A stretch of 64,000 nucleotides of DNA from NCBI RefSeq assembly GCF_009739465.1, contig NZ_WHOM01000062.1, positions 104,815 through 168,814 of the forward strand, written 5' to 3'. The number at the start of each line of letters is the position of its first letter. The stretch's first letter is position 1. A program made the translations under genes and the position numbers. The notes below the pieces were generated by a model. That model worked only from the letters and a program-made list of their open reading frames with translations, had not been told where the DNA came from and made no database searches. Origin of the DNA: Streptomyces apocyni. Lineage in GTDB: Bacteria; Actinomycetota; Actinomycetes; Streptomycetales; Streptomycetaceae. Positions 1 to 8,500 of the stretch are shown piece by piece.

Positions 1-33
1 CGTGAGGGGCAGTGCGGGGGAGGGACATCGTCA

Positions 34-1785
34 ATGGAGAAGCTGAGCCCTGGGGACCCGTCTGCCATCGGGCCGTACCGCCTGCTCGGCCGACTCGGCG
101 CGGGCGGCATGGGGCAGGTCTATCTGGCCCGTTCGGAACGCGGGCGGACCGTCGCGCTCAAGGTCGTTCAGACCGAACTCGCCGAGCGGGAGGAGTTCCG
201 GGCCCGCTTCCGGCAGGAGGTCGCGGCGGCACGGCGGGTGGGCGGAGCCTGGACGGCGCCGGTACTCGACGCGGACACCGAGGCCGCGGTCCCTTGGGTC
301 GCCACCGGCTACGTGGCGGGCCCCTCGCTGCACCGGGTCGTCGCGCACGACCACGGGCCACTGCCCGAGTCCTCGGTACGTACGCTCGCCGCGGGTCTGG
401 TCCGGGCGCTACAGGACATCCACGCGGCGGGCCTGATCCACCGCGACCTCAAGCCGTCCAACATCATGATCACGATCGACGGCCCGCGCGTCATCGACTT
501 CGGTATCGCCCGCGCCCTGGAGACCTCGACGGCCGACGGCCTCACCCACACCGGCGCGTTGGTGGGCTCCCCCAGCTTCATGGCCCCCGAGCAGATACGC
601 GGCGACCGCATCACCCCGGCCTGCGACGTCTTCTGTCTGGGGTCCGTGCTGGCCTTCGCGGGGACCGGCGTGCTGCCGTTCGGCGCGGAGGCCAGCGGCG
701 TGCACGCGCAGTTGTTCCGTATCGCCCAGGAGGACCCCGACCTCTCCCGCCTCTCCGAAGGCCTTCAGGACCTGGTGCTGCCCTGCCTGGCCAAGGACCC
801 GGCCGACCGTCCCTCGCTGGCCGAACTCCTGGAGCGTACGGGCGCGGAGAAGGCGGTGGGCGAGGGCCGCACCCGGGAGCCGTGGCTGCCGGGGGCGCTG
901 GTTGCCCAGCTGGGGCGGCATGCGGTGCGACTGCTGGAGGTGGAGCACCCGGAGCACCCGGAGCACTCAGAGCACAAGGGCGACCGTGAGGGTGAGAGCG
1001 GGGCCGTGGGCGAGGCCGGGGCTGGTCCCGGGGCCGGGGCCGGGGCCGAGGGGACGGCGGAGGCACCCCCCGTGCCACCGACGCTGATCGCCCCGCCGCC
1101 ACCCCCCGCCGCCCCGCAGGCACCCCCCGCGGCCTACCCCTACCAGCCCACGCTCTCCTACGGCCAACCCCTCCCGCCGCGCCGCAACGGGCGGACGACG
1201 GCGCTGTTGCTCGCCGTGGCCGTGGTCGTCGCGCTCGGAGCGGGAGGCACGGTGTACGCGGTGATGAAGGGGGACGGCATCAAGCCACAAGGCCAGCAGC
1301 AAGGCCAGCAGGGGAAGGACCAGGCCCAAAACCAGGGGCAGGACCAGCCGTCCACAGCCCCGCCCGCGTCCTCCGACCAGCCCTCCGGACCGTCCGCGAC
1401 CCCCGACGCCTCACCGCCCACCACCATCAGCGGCGAGGACGATGAGGAAGAGGGCGACATACCCGCCCGTTTCCTCGGCGTCTGGCGGTCCAGCTTCCAG
1501 GCGCAGGGCGGCACCAACACGCGGGTCATGACGATCGTTCAGGGCGCCACGGGCGACACCGTCATGAACCTCGTCGGGACCGGCCCGAACTACGACTGCC
1601 GCTGGCAGGCGTCGCTCAGGTCGGCGGGGACGACGAGCCTCGAGTTCAGTCCCTCGCGGGTCGTGCGGGGCAGTCCGCAGACCTGCAAGCCGGGCCCGGT
1701 CAGCCAACTGCGGATGCCGGGCAACGGCACGCTGGTACGGGAGTTGGTAGGCAGCGGCGGGGTGCCGCTCACCTACACGAGGTAG
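34..1785 (+). CDS. Membrane-anchored serine/threonine protein kinase (kinase 1)
   Basis: A 583-residue Hanks-type kinase. Visible motifs are the glycine loop RLGAGGMGQVYLA near residue 20, catalytic Lys in VALKVV near 43, HRDLKPSN near 135-142, DFG near 155 and an APE-type MAPEQ near 183. The kinase domain is followed by a Pro/Gly/Gln-rich linker with an EHPEHPEHSEH repeat, one membrane span at about 388-410, and an extracellular domain of about 110 residues beginning with ARFLGVW. The ATG is preceded by a GGGGGAGGG purine run. The next gene is a paralogue on the same strand 76 bp downstream. PknB-type kinases sense ligands outside the cell and phosphorylate Ser/Thr inside; substrate and ligand cannot be read from sequence. 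Confidence 0.95.
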   Translation: MEKLSPGDPSAIGPYRLLGRLGAGGMGQVYLARSERGRTVALKVVQTELAEREEFRARFRQEVAAARRVGGAWTAPVLDADTEAAVPWVATGYVAGPSLHRVVAHDHGPLPESSVRTLAAGLVRALQDIHAAGLIHRDLKPSNIMITIDGPRVIDFGIARALETSTADGLTHTGALVGSPSFMAPEQIRGDRITPACDVFCLGSVLAFAGTGVLPFGAEASGVHAQLFRIAQEDPDLSRLSEGLQDLVLPCLAKDPADRPSLAELLERTGAEKAVGEGRTREPWLPGALVAQLGRHAVRLLEVEHPEHPEHSEHKGDREGESGAVGEAGAGPGAGAGAEGTAEAPPVPPTLIAPPPPPAAPQAPPAAYPYQPTLSYGQPLPPRRNGRTTALLLAVAVVVALGAGGTVYAVMKGDGIKPQGQQQGQQGKDQAQNQGQDQPSTAPPASSDQPSGPSATPDASPPTTISGEDDEEEGDIPARFLGVWRSSFQAQGGTNTRVMTIVQGATGDTVMNLVGTGPNYDCRWQASLRSAGTTSLEFSPSRVVRGSPQTCKPGPVSQLRMPGNGTLVRELVGSGGVPLTYTR

Positions 1786-1861
1786 GCCGTTCGCCTTACC
1801 CCCGGGCCGCCGTGGCCTTAACTTGGCCGAAGCGGGGCCGTACCAGACCGGGGGAGAACTC

Positions 1862-3853
1862 ATGGAACGCATCACGAGGGATGACCCAGTCCGCCTCGGC
1901 CCCTACCGGCTGCTCGGCCGTCTCGGCACCGGCGGCATGGGGCGGGTCTATCTGGCCCGGTCCGAGGGCGGGCGGACCGTCGCGCTCAAGGTCGTACGGG
2001 CCGAACTCGCCGGGCAGCCCGAGTTCCGGGAGCGCTTCGCGCGTGAGGTCGACTCCGCGCGGCGGGTCGGCGGCGCGTGGACGGCAGCCGTACTGGACGC
2101 GGACACTGAGGCCGAGTTGCCGTGGGTGGCGACCCGCTACATCCCGGGCCCCTCCCTCCACACCGTCGTAGCCCGGGACTTCGGCCCGCTGCCCGAGGAC
2201 TCCGTACGGGTCCTGGCCAACCGCCTCGCCCTCGCGCTGACGGCCGTCCACGGCGCCGGGCTGATCCACCGGGACCTCAAGCCGTCGAACGTCCTCGTCA
2301 CGATCGACGGACCACGCCTCATTGACTTCGGCATCGCTCGCGCGCTGGACGTGGCCACGGGCGGCCTCACCCGTACCGGCATCGTGATCGGGTCGCCCGG
2401 CTTCATGTCCCCCGAGCAGGTGCGCGGCGACGAACTCACCCCGGCCGGCGATGTGTTCTGCCTCGGCTCGGTGCTGGCGTACGCGTCGACCGGGCGGCCG
2501 CCGTTCGGCAGCTTCGACAGCGGGCCGCACGCGCAGTTGTTCCGGGTCGCGGAGGGCGAGGCGGACCTGTCCGGGGTCCCGGCCGCGCTGCTCGGGCTCG
2601 TACGGGACTGTCTGGCGAAGGACCCGGCCGCGCGGCCCACCCCTGACGAGGTCGCCGCGCGCACCCAGGTGGGCCCGAGCGGGCCGTGGCTTCCGAGTGC
2701 GCTGCTTGAGCAACTGGGGCGGCACGCGGCGGAGTTGCTGGACCTGGAGGGAGACCCCCGGACCAGGCTGCAAGCCCAGCCCCAACTCCAGCCCCAGGAC
2801 CGGATTGGGGACCGCACCGCCCCCGAGACACCGGCCACCCCACATCCCCCTCCGACCCCGACCCCGACTTCCGCGCCCCACCCCACCCCCGGCTTCGGCA
2901 CCCCCGCGCCCCATCCGCTCCAGCCGCTCCAGCCGCCCCGCCCCAACCGCCCGCGCCGGGCGCGGATCATCGTGGCCTCAGCCGTTGTCGCCGCGCTCGT
3001 CGTCACCGGCGCGGCGTTGCTCACCGTACGGCCGTGGGAGGACGACGGCGGCTCGAACGGGGCGAGCAGCGAGCGGGGCGCGGGGGGCGCGGGCGGGGCG
3101 AGTGACGTACCGCGGGAGTTCCTCGGGACATGGGAGGGCGAGGTCAAGGAGACGGGCGGGACGGCGGGTTCGGCAGGGGAGGTGTACGCGCGCATCGAGG
3201 TCACCGAGGGCGTGCACCCGGCCCCGGTCGTCGCGTTCCTCTCGCTGGGGAGTCAGGCGTTGTGCACGGGCTCCAGCGGCTACTACTCGGGCGGCACCTT
3301 CCGGGAGACCGGCCTGAAGCAGATGACCCTCGGCCCGGCGCGGATCGAGCGCAGCATCCCGGAGGGCTCCTGCATCGCGCTGGGGCGGCAGGAGCTGACC
3401 ACCCGGAACGACGGCGACCTCGACTGGCGGACGGAAGACGGCAAGTACAGCGCGCGGTTCCGGCCCGTGTCCGCGGCCCACACCCAGGTGCCTGACGCGT
3501 ACGTGGGAACATGGACCAGCGCGGACAGCGACCTCGCGTCGGAGAAGCTGCGCATCACGATCGTCCGGGGCAAGGCAGGCGACACGGCGGCGAGAACGAC
3601 CTCCGAGCCCCAGCGCGGAACGCACTGCGAGTGGACCGAGGTGCTGGCCTCGGTCAGCGACGAGGGGCTGGTATTCGGCCCGTACGAACTGGACGCCACC
3701 AAGTCCGACGGCGACTGCGACGCGACGGGCCCGGTCCACACGTACACGCACGCCGACGAGGGCGGGAGCGGGAGCGGAGGCGCCCTGCGGCTCGGCTTCC
3801 CGACCGAGGAGGGCGCCACCCCGCTGAAGCTGATCCCGCTGCCGGGGAACTGA
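1862..3853 (+). CDS. Membrane-anchored serine/threonine protein kinase (kinase 2) with duplicated ectodomain
   Basis: A 663-residue paralogue of the preceding kinase. It has RLGTGGMGRVYLA, VALKVV, HRDLKPSN, DFGIARA and MSPEQ in the same order, then a Pro-rich linker and one membrane span near residues 368-390. The outside part contains two tandem copies of the domain found once in kinase 1, starting PREFLGTWEG and PDAYVGTWTS, each with a conserved Cys pair. An in-frame upstream GTG at 1823 would add 13 residues, but the ATG at 1862 follows a GGGGAGAA ribosome site, so it is preferred. The tandem arrangement and shared ectodomain suggest duplication and related ligands; the ligand is unknown. 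Confidence 0.94.
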   Translation: MERITRDDPVRLGPYRLLGRLGTGGMGRVYLARSEGGRTVALKVVRAELAGQPEFRERFAREVDSARRVGGAWTAAVLDADTEAELPWVATRYIPGPSLHTVVARDFGPLPEDSVRVLANRLALALTAVHGAGLIHRDLKPSNVLVTIDGPRLIDFGIARALDVATGGLTRTGIVIGSPGFMSPEQVRGDELTPAGDVFCLGSVLAYASTGRPPFGSFDSGPHAQLFRVAEGEADLSGVPAALLGLVRDCLAKDPAARPTPDEVAARTQVGPSGPWLPSALLEQLGRHAAELLDLEGDPRTRLQAQPQLQPQDRIGDRTAPETPATPHPPPTPTPTSAPHPTPGFGTPAPHPLQPLQPPRPNRPRRARIIVASAVVAALVVTGAALLTVRPWEDDGGSNGASSERGAGGAGGASDVPREFLGTWEGEVKETGGTAGSAGEVYARIEVTEGVHPAPVVAFLSLGSQALCTGSSGYYSGGTFRETGLKQMTLGPARIERSIPEGSCIALGRQELTTRNDGDLDWRTEDGKYSARFRPVSAAHTQVPDAYVGTWTSADSDLASEKLRITIVRGKAGDTAARTTSEPQRGTHCEWTEVLASVSDEGLVFGPYELDATKSDGDCDATGPVHTYTHADEGGSGSGGALRLGFPTEEGATPLKLIPLPGN

Positions 3854-3951
3854 GCGCCCCAACCCTCCACCGCCTGGGGCGAGAACCAGCCAGCCGCTGA
3901 CGTCCGGGCCCCGGGCCAGGTCCACGGCCAGCACCGAGGCCCCCCGTTCGA

Positions 3952-4044
3952 GAGCCCCACGGGCTCCCGTACCTTGCGCAGCTCCGCGCCGAGCCGCCGC
4001 TGCCGCTGCCGCTCGGTACGGCGGCCCTCTCGCCACCGATGCAA
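3952..4044 (-). pseudogene. Remnant of an XRE-family regulator N-terminus
   Basis: This lies in the 323-bp space between kinase 2 and the SseB-like gene. The reverse strand encodes a short segment containing TERQRQRRLGAELRKVRE, which closely resembles the start of the intact XRE regulator at 13142-14002 (PPTERQRRLGAELRTMRE). Similarity stops after the next few residues and no helix-turn-helix or ligand domain follows, so it is at most a broken leftover. The remainder of the spacer has no convincing coding signal; 4045-4176 is relatively AT-richer and probably holds the promoter of the downstream operon. Confidence 0.4.
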
Positions 4045-4176
4045 GCCTCCGTGTTCACCACGCGTCGCCCGCCTGCGCCACTATCCCGCCGACCCGCGCC
4101 TTCCCACTGCCCCATGTACCGGTAATCAGCCTTTTGTTCGTTGCTCGTGGGAATGTGCGCGTGACAGCATGCGGCG

Positions 4177-4857
4177 GTGACTGAGCACGGGGAAGACATA
4201 CCGAAGGCTCGCCGTTCGAGGCTGGCCGATCTGGCCGATCTGGCTGATCCGGCTGATCCGGCTGATCCGGCTGACCTGGCTGACCTGGCTGACCTGGTCG
4301 ACGTACCGCTGCCTGCCGCACCGACTGAGCAGCCGTCGGACGCACCGGCAACCGCCATGCCGCCGGCCGAGTCGACGGCTGGAACGACCGCGACACCGGT
4401 TGACGAACTCGCCGCCGGACGGCGGGAGTTTGCTCGGCTGCTGGGGGAATTTCGGCGGACGGCGGTGCTGGTGCCCTTCGACGCGCACGACAGTCTGTGG
4501 ACGGCGGACTTCGGCGGTGTGCGGTGGATCTGCGCGTTCTCGGACGAGGAAGCGCTGGCCCGCTTCGCGGTCTTGCAGGGGGACGCGGGGCGGGAGTGGA
4601 CGTACCGCACGATCCTGGGTGCGCGGTTGCTGGATGTGATGGTGCCGATGCTGCCGGGGCCTGCGGGGGTGGCGGTGGACGCGGGTAGCGAGGACGGCGT
4701 GGTGTTCCCGCCTGTGCCAGGGATCGTGCCGGACGAGGTCGCGGTGGATCTCGGGGAGCAGGGACAACACGAGCCGCACGGCGAGCACGGCGAGCACGGC
4801 GAGCACGGCGAGCACGGCGAGCACGGAACGCACAGGGCGCACGGGGGGACGGAGTGA
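4177..4857 (+). CDS. SseB-like N-terminal domain protein flanked by tandem repeats
   Basis: A 226-residue protein starting at GTG. The central part (about 75-170) resembles the SseB N-terminal domain, with VLVPFD, WICAFSDEEALARFA and PGPAGVAVDAGSEDGVVFPP. It is framed by low-complexity ends: nine 9-bp units near the N-terminus (Leu-Ala-Asp/Pro-Ala-Asp) and five 9-bp units near the C-terminus (Gly-Glu-His). It is the first gene of an operon: its stop overlaps the next start (GTGA at 4854-4857), and that gene overlaps the RHS toxin gene. SseB-like proteins often accompany type VII/ESX-type secreted proteins in actinobacteria; a helper role for the toxin is inferred from context only. Confidence 0.75.
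   Translation: MTEHGEDIPKARRSRLADLADLADPADPADPADLADLADLVDVPLPAAPTEQPSDAPATAMPPAESTAGTTATPVDELAAGRREFARLLGEFRRTAVLVPFDAHDSLWTADFGGVRWICAFSDEEALARFAVLQGDAGREWTYRTILGARLLDVMVPMLPGPAGVAVDAGSEDGVVFPPVPGIVPDEVAVDLGEQGQHEPHGEHGEHGEHGEHGEHGTHRAHGGTE
4222..4302 (+). repeat. 9-bp in-frame tandem repeat, nine units
   Basis: Nine consecutive 9-bp units of the form CTGGCCGAT / CCGGCTGAT / CTGGCTGAC, encoding Leu-Ala-Asp or Pro-Ala-Asp triplets near the N-terminus of the SseB-like protein. Units differ mostly at the first and third codon positions. Confidence 0.9.
4780..4824 (+). repeat. 9-bp in-frame tandem repeat, five units
   Basis: Five perfect copies of GGCGAGCAC, encoding Gly-Glu-His, near the C-terminus of the SseB-like protein. 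The perfect copies suggest recent slippage. Confidence 0.92.
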
Positions 4858-5501
4858 CGGAGAGCAACGCGGATATCCATGTGCCGCCGGGGGCGCTGGC
4901 GGACATCGCGAAGGGCATCAGCCTGGCGCATTCGGAGATGAAGGACCTCGGCATGATCGGCGAGTCAACGGTCGGCCGCGGGTTCTCGGAACTGGCGCTG
5001 TCTGGGCTGGAGTTGGGGCACGGCGGGCTGGCGTCCGAGTTCGGGACGTTCTGCGACCGGTGGGAGTGGGGCGTTCAGGCGCTGACCCTGAAGGGCAACG
5101 TGGTCGCTCAGGCGCTCGGGTTGTCGGTGGGGTCGTTCGCGGAGCAGGAGCGGTACGTCAAGGATTCCCTGAAGATCGTGGTCAATTCCGCCAACGGCAA
5201 TCCGCACCTGTCCGAGGACGAGGTCAAGAAAATGAGCTGGGACACGATCCGCGACCAGCGCGCGTGGGACAACCCGGACTACAGCCCGGAGTCGTTCAAG
5301 GAAGCCAATCAAGAGATCAAGCAGACCTGGAAGAACACCACGTATGACGTCGGGGACGCGATGCTCGACTCGATGGAACGTTCGGGGATGGTGGACCCAG
5401 AGGCGCGTGACAGGTTCGACGAGCACGCGAAGGAGGCCCTCGATCCCGATCAGGCCACGGTTGACCAGGCTGAGCAGCCGCGGTGGGGGGAGAGCCGCTG
5501 A
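4854..5501 (+). CDS. Helical WXG-like accessory protein of the RHS toxin operon (hypothetical)
   Basis: A 215-residue protein that starts at GTG overlapping the SseB-like stop and ends one base into the ATG of the toxin gene (TGATG). It is predicted to be largely helical and acidic, with no signal peptide or membrane span. The first 100 residues (PGALADIAKGISLAHSEMKD, then FSELALSGLELGHGGLASEF) resemble the Esx/WXG-type helical pair seen next to large actinobacterial polymorphic toxins, although a clean WXG motif is not evident. Strict overlaps on both sides argue for translational coupling with the toxin. A role as secretion partner or chaperone is inference; the family is not recognised with confidence. 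Confidence 0.8.
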   Translation: MTESNADIHVPPGALADIAKGISLAHSEMKDLGMIGESTVGRGFSELALSGLELGHGGLASEFGTFCDRWEWGVQALTLKGNVVAQALGLSVGSFAEQERYVKDSLKIVVNSANGNPHLSEDEVKKMSWDTIRDQRAWDNPDYSPESFKEANQEIKQTWKNTTYDVGDAMLDSMERSGMVDPEARDRFDEHAKEALDPDQATVDQAEQPRWGESR

Positions 5502-8500
5502 TGGCGGACTTCGGGGTTGTCGGCGATCTTGCGAACAAGATCGGCGACAAGGTGGTCGACAAGGTCGACCAGGGCATCGACAAGAGCAAGGAACTGGTCG
5601 GCGAGGGCGTCGACAAGGTCACCGACAAGGTCGGGGACGGCCTGGAGAAAGTCGGTGCGGACGACTGGGCGGACGCGGTCGAGGACTGGGGTGACGAGAC
5701 CGCGTCCTCACTCGGCGCGGACGTCGACGAGCAGCAGCTCGGGCAGACCGAGGAAGCGAACGAACTAGTCCACGGCAACCCGGAGAAGATCGCCGCCACG
5801 GTGAAGAACCTGCGGGACTTCCACAAGGCGTTCGATCTGGTCGGCGGCGGGCTGCGGAAGCTCGACGCGGGCCACTGGAAGGGCGAGGCGGCCGGGACGT
5901 TCCGCAAGAAGTTCGAGCCGATGCCGAAGGACTGGCTGCGGGCCGCGGACGCGTGCGAGGACGCGGCCAAGGCGCTGGAGACGTACTCCAAGGCCGTGGT
6001 GAGCGCGCAGGGCAAGGCGCGGGAGGCGATCGCCCTCTACCGGGAGGGCGAGAACGACTCCCGGACGGCCGAGAAGACGTACAACAAGAAGGTCGACGCC
6101 TACAACGCGGCCCGGAACGGGGACAGTCCGCTGCCACATCCGGGGGAGTACTCCGACCCGGGCAAGGCCAAGCGGGCCAGGGCCCGGGAGATCCTCGCCG
6201 ATGCCCGTAAGACACGCAACGAGGCTGCCAAAGCCGCGAAGACGGCCGTCACGGCGGCGATGGCGCACGCTCCGGAGGAGCCCACCGGCCTGGACAAGTT
6301 GAAGGCCGAGTTCGAGAGCCGGACAGCGGCGGCGAACGTGGAGGGCATGCACCTGCTCGGCGGCGCGGCCAAGGGCACCGCGGGCCTGCTCAACACCGTC
6401 CGGTCGCTCAACCCGATGGACGCGTACAACCTGACCCACCCCGCCGAGTACGCCAAGGGCGTCAACACCACGCTCGCCGGACTCGCCTCCACCGCCGCCA
6501 ATCCGGACCGGGCCCTCAAGGCCGCCTGGGACGCGGCCAAGGGCGACCCTTCCGAGTTCCTCGGCCGCCTCATCCCCGAACTCTTCGGCACCAAGGGAAC
6601 AGGCCTCGCACGCGGAGGGCTGCGCAGCACCCTCCGGCACACGACCAAGGACGCCACCGAGAGCGCGGCACAGAAGGCCGCCAACGCCGATCCGCCGCGC
6701 GAATCCAGGAAGAAGGTCGAGAGCGGGAACACGGACCCGATCGACCTCGCCACCGGCCGGATGTTCCTGCCGCAGACGGACATCGTGCTTCCCGGCACGC
6801 TCCCTGTCATCTTCGGTCGCCGGGTGGCCTCCGACTACCGGGCCGGTCGGTGGTTCGGCCCCTCTTGGTCCTCCACCGCCGACCAGCGGGTGGAGATGGG
6901 CCCCGAGGGCGTCGTGTTCGTGTGTGAGGACGGCCTGCTGCTGCGCTATCCGCACCCCGCGCCCGGCGTCCCCGTCATGCCGAGCCATGGCCCGCGCTGG
7001 CCCCTGGACCGCAGCCCCGACGGTGACTACACCGTCACCGACCCGGACACCGGCCGCGTCTCGCACTTCACCCCGTACGACGAGGGCGTAGCGCTCCTCG
7101 CGCAGATCGACGACCGCAACGGCAACTGGATCACCTTCGCGTACGACGAATCGGGGGCCCCGGCCTCGATCGTCCACCACGGCGGCTACCACCTGAAGTT
7201 CACGACCGCTGAGGGCCGCATCACCGCCCTGCACCTGGCGAGCGCGGCCCCGGACGGTTCGGACAGCTCCGACAGCTCCGATCAAGAGATCCTGCGCTAC
7301 GGCTACACCGATGGCCACCTCACCTCGGTCACCAACTCCTCCGGTCTGCCACTGCGGTTCACGTACGACGAGCGCGGGCGCGTCACGTCCTGGACGGACA
7401 GCAACGGCAGCGCTTACACATACGAGTACGACGACCAGGACCGGTGCGTCGCGGAGGGCGGCGCGGCGGGCCATATGACCCTGCGCCTCGACTACAGCGA
7501 CGCCGACCCGGCGACGGGCCTTCGCCTCACCACGGCGACGACGCCCGACGGCGCGGCCCACCGTTACGTCGTGAACGACGTCCACCAGGTCGTCCAGGAG
7601 ACCGACCCGCTCGGCGCCGTCACCCGCTACGAGCACGACCGCTACAACCGGCTGCTGCTCCGGACCGATCCCCTCGGCCGCACGGCCCGGTTCGAGTACG
7701 ACGCGTCCGGCCGCCTGACCACGGCCGTACGGCCCGACGGGCGCGAGGCGAAAGCGGAGTACAACCCCCTCGGCCTCCCGGTCCGCGTGGTCAACCCCGA
7801 CCGGACCGCCGTCCGGCAGGAGTACGACGAGCGGGGCAACCGCGTCAGCGTGACCGCCCCCTCCGGGGCCGTCACCCGCTACACCTACAACGAGGCCGGT
7901 CACCTCACCACCGTGACCGACACACTCGGCCACACCACCCGCATCCGCACCGACCCGGCCGGGCTGCCCGTAGCCGTCACCGACCCGCTCGGCGCGACCA
8001 CCCTCATCGACCGCGACGCCTTCGGCCGCCCGGCCGCCCTGACCGACCCGCTCGGCGCGCTCACGCGCCTGGAGTGGACCCCGGAGGGCAAGCTCACCCG
8101 CCGCGTCGACGCCGACGGCAGCGAGCAGTCGTGGACGTACGACGGCGAGGGCAACTGCCTCACCCACACCGACCCGATGGGCGCCGTCTCCCGCTTCGAG
8201 TACACCCACTTCGACCTCATGAGCGCCCGCACCGGCCCGGACGGCGTGCGCTACGAGTTCACCCACGACCACGAGTTGCGTCTCACCCAAGTCCGCAACC
8301 CGCAGGGCCTGACCTGGGACTACGGATACGATGCGGCCGGACACCTCATTTCCGAGACGGACTTCGACGACCGGACCCTGACCTACGAGCGGGACACGGC
8401 AGGCCGCCTGGCCTCCCGCACCGACGCGCTCGGCCAGACGATCCGGTACGAGCGCGACGAGCTGGACCGCATCGTCCGCAAGGACGCGGCCGGGACCGTC

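Noticed and set aside
4222..4824. Repeats in the SseB-like gene considered as a CRISPR-like array
   Set aside because: Units are 9 bp, contiguous and in frame with the codons, without spacers.
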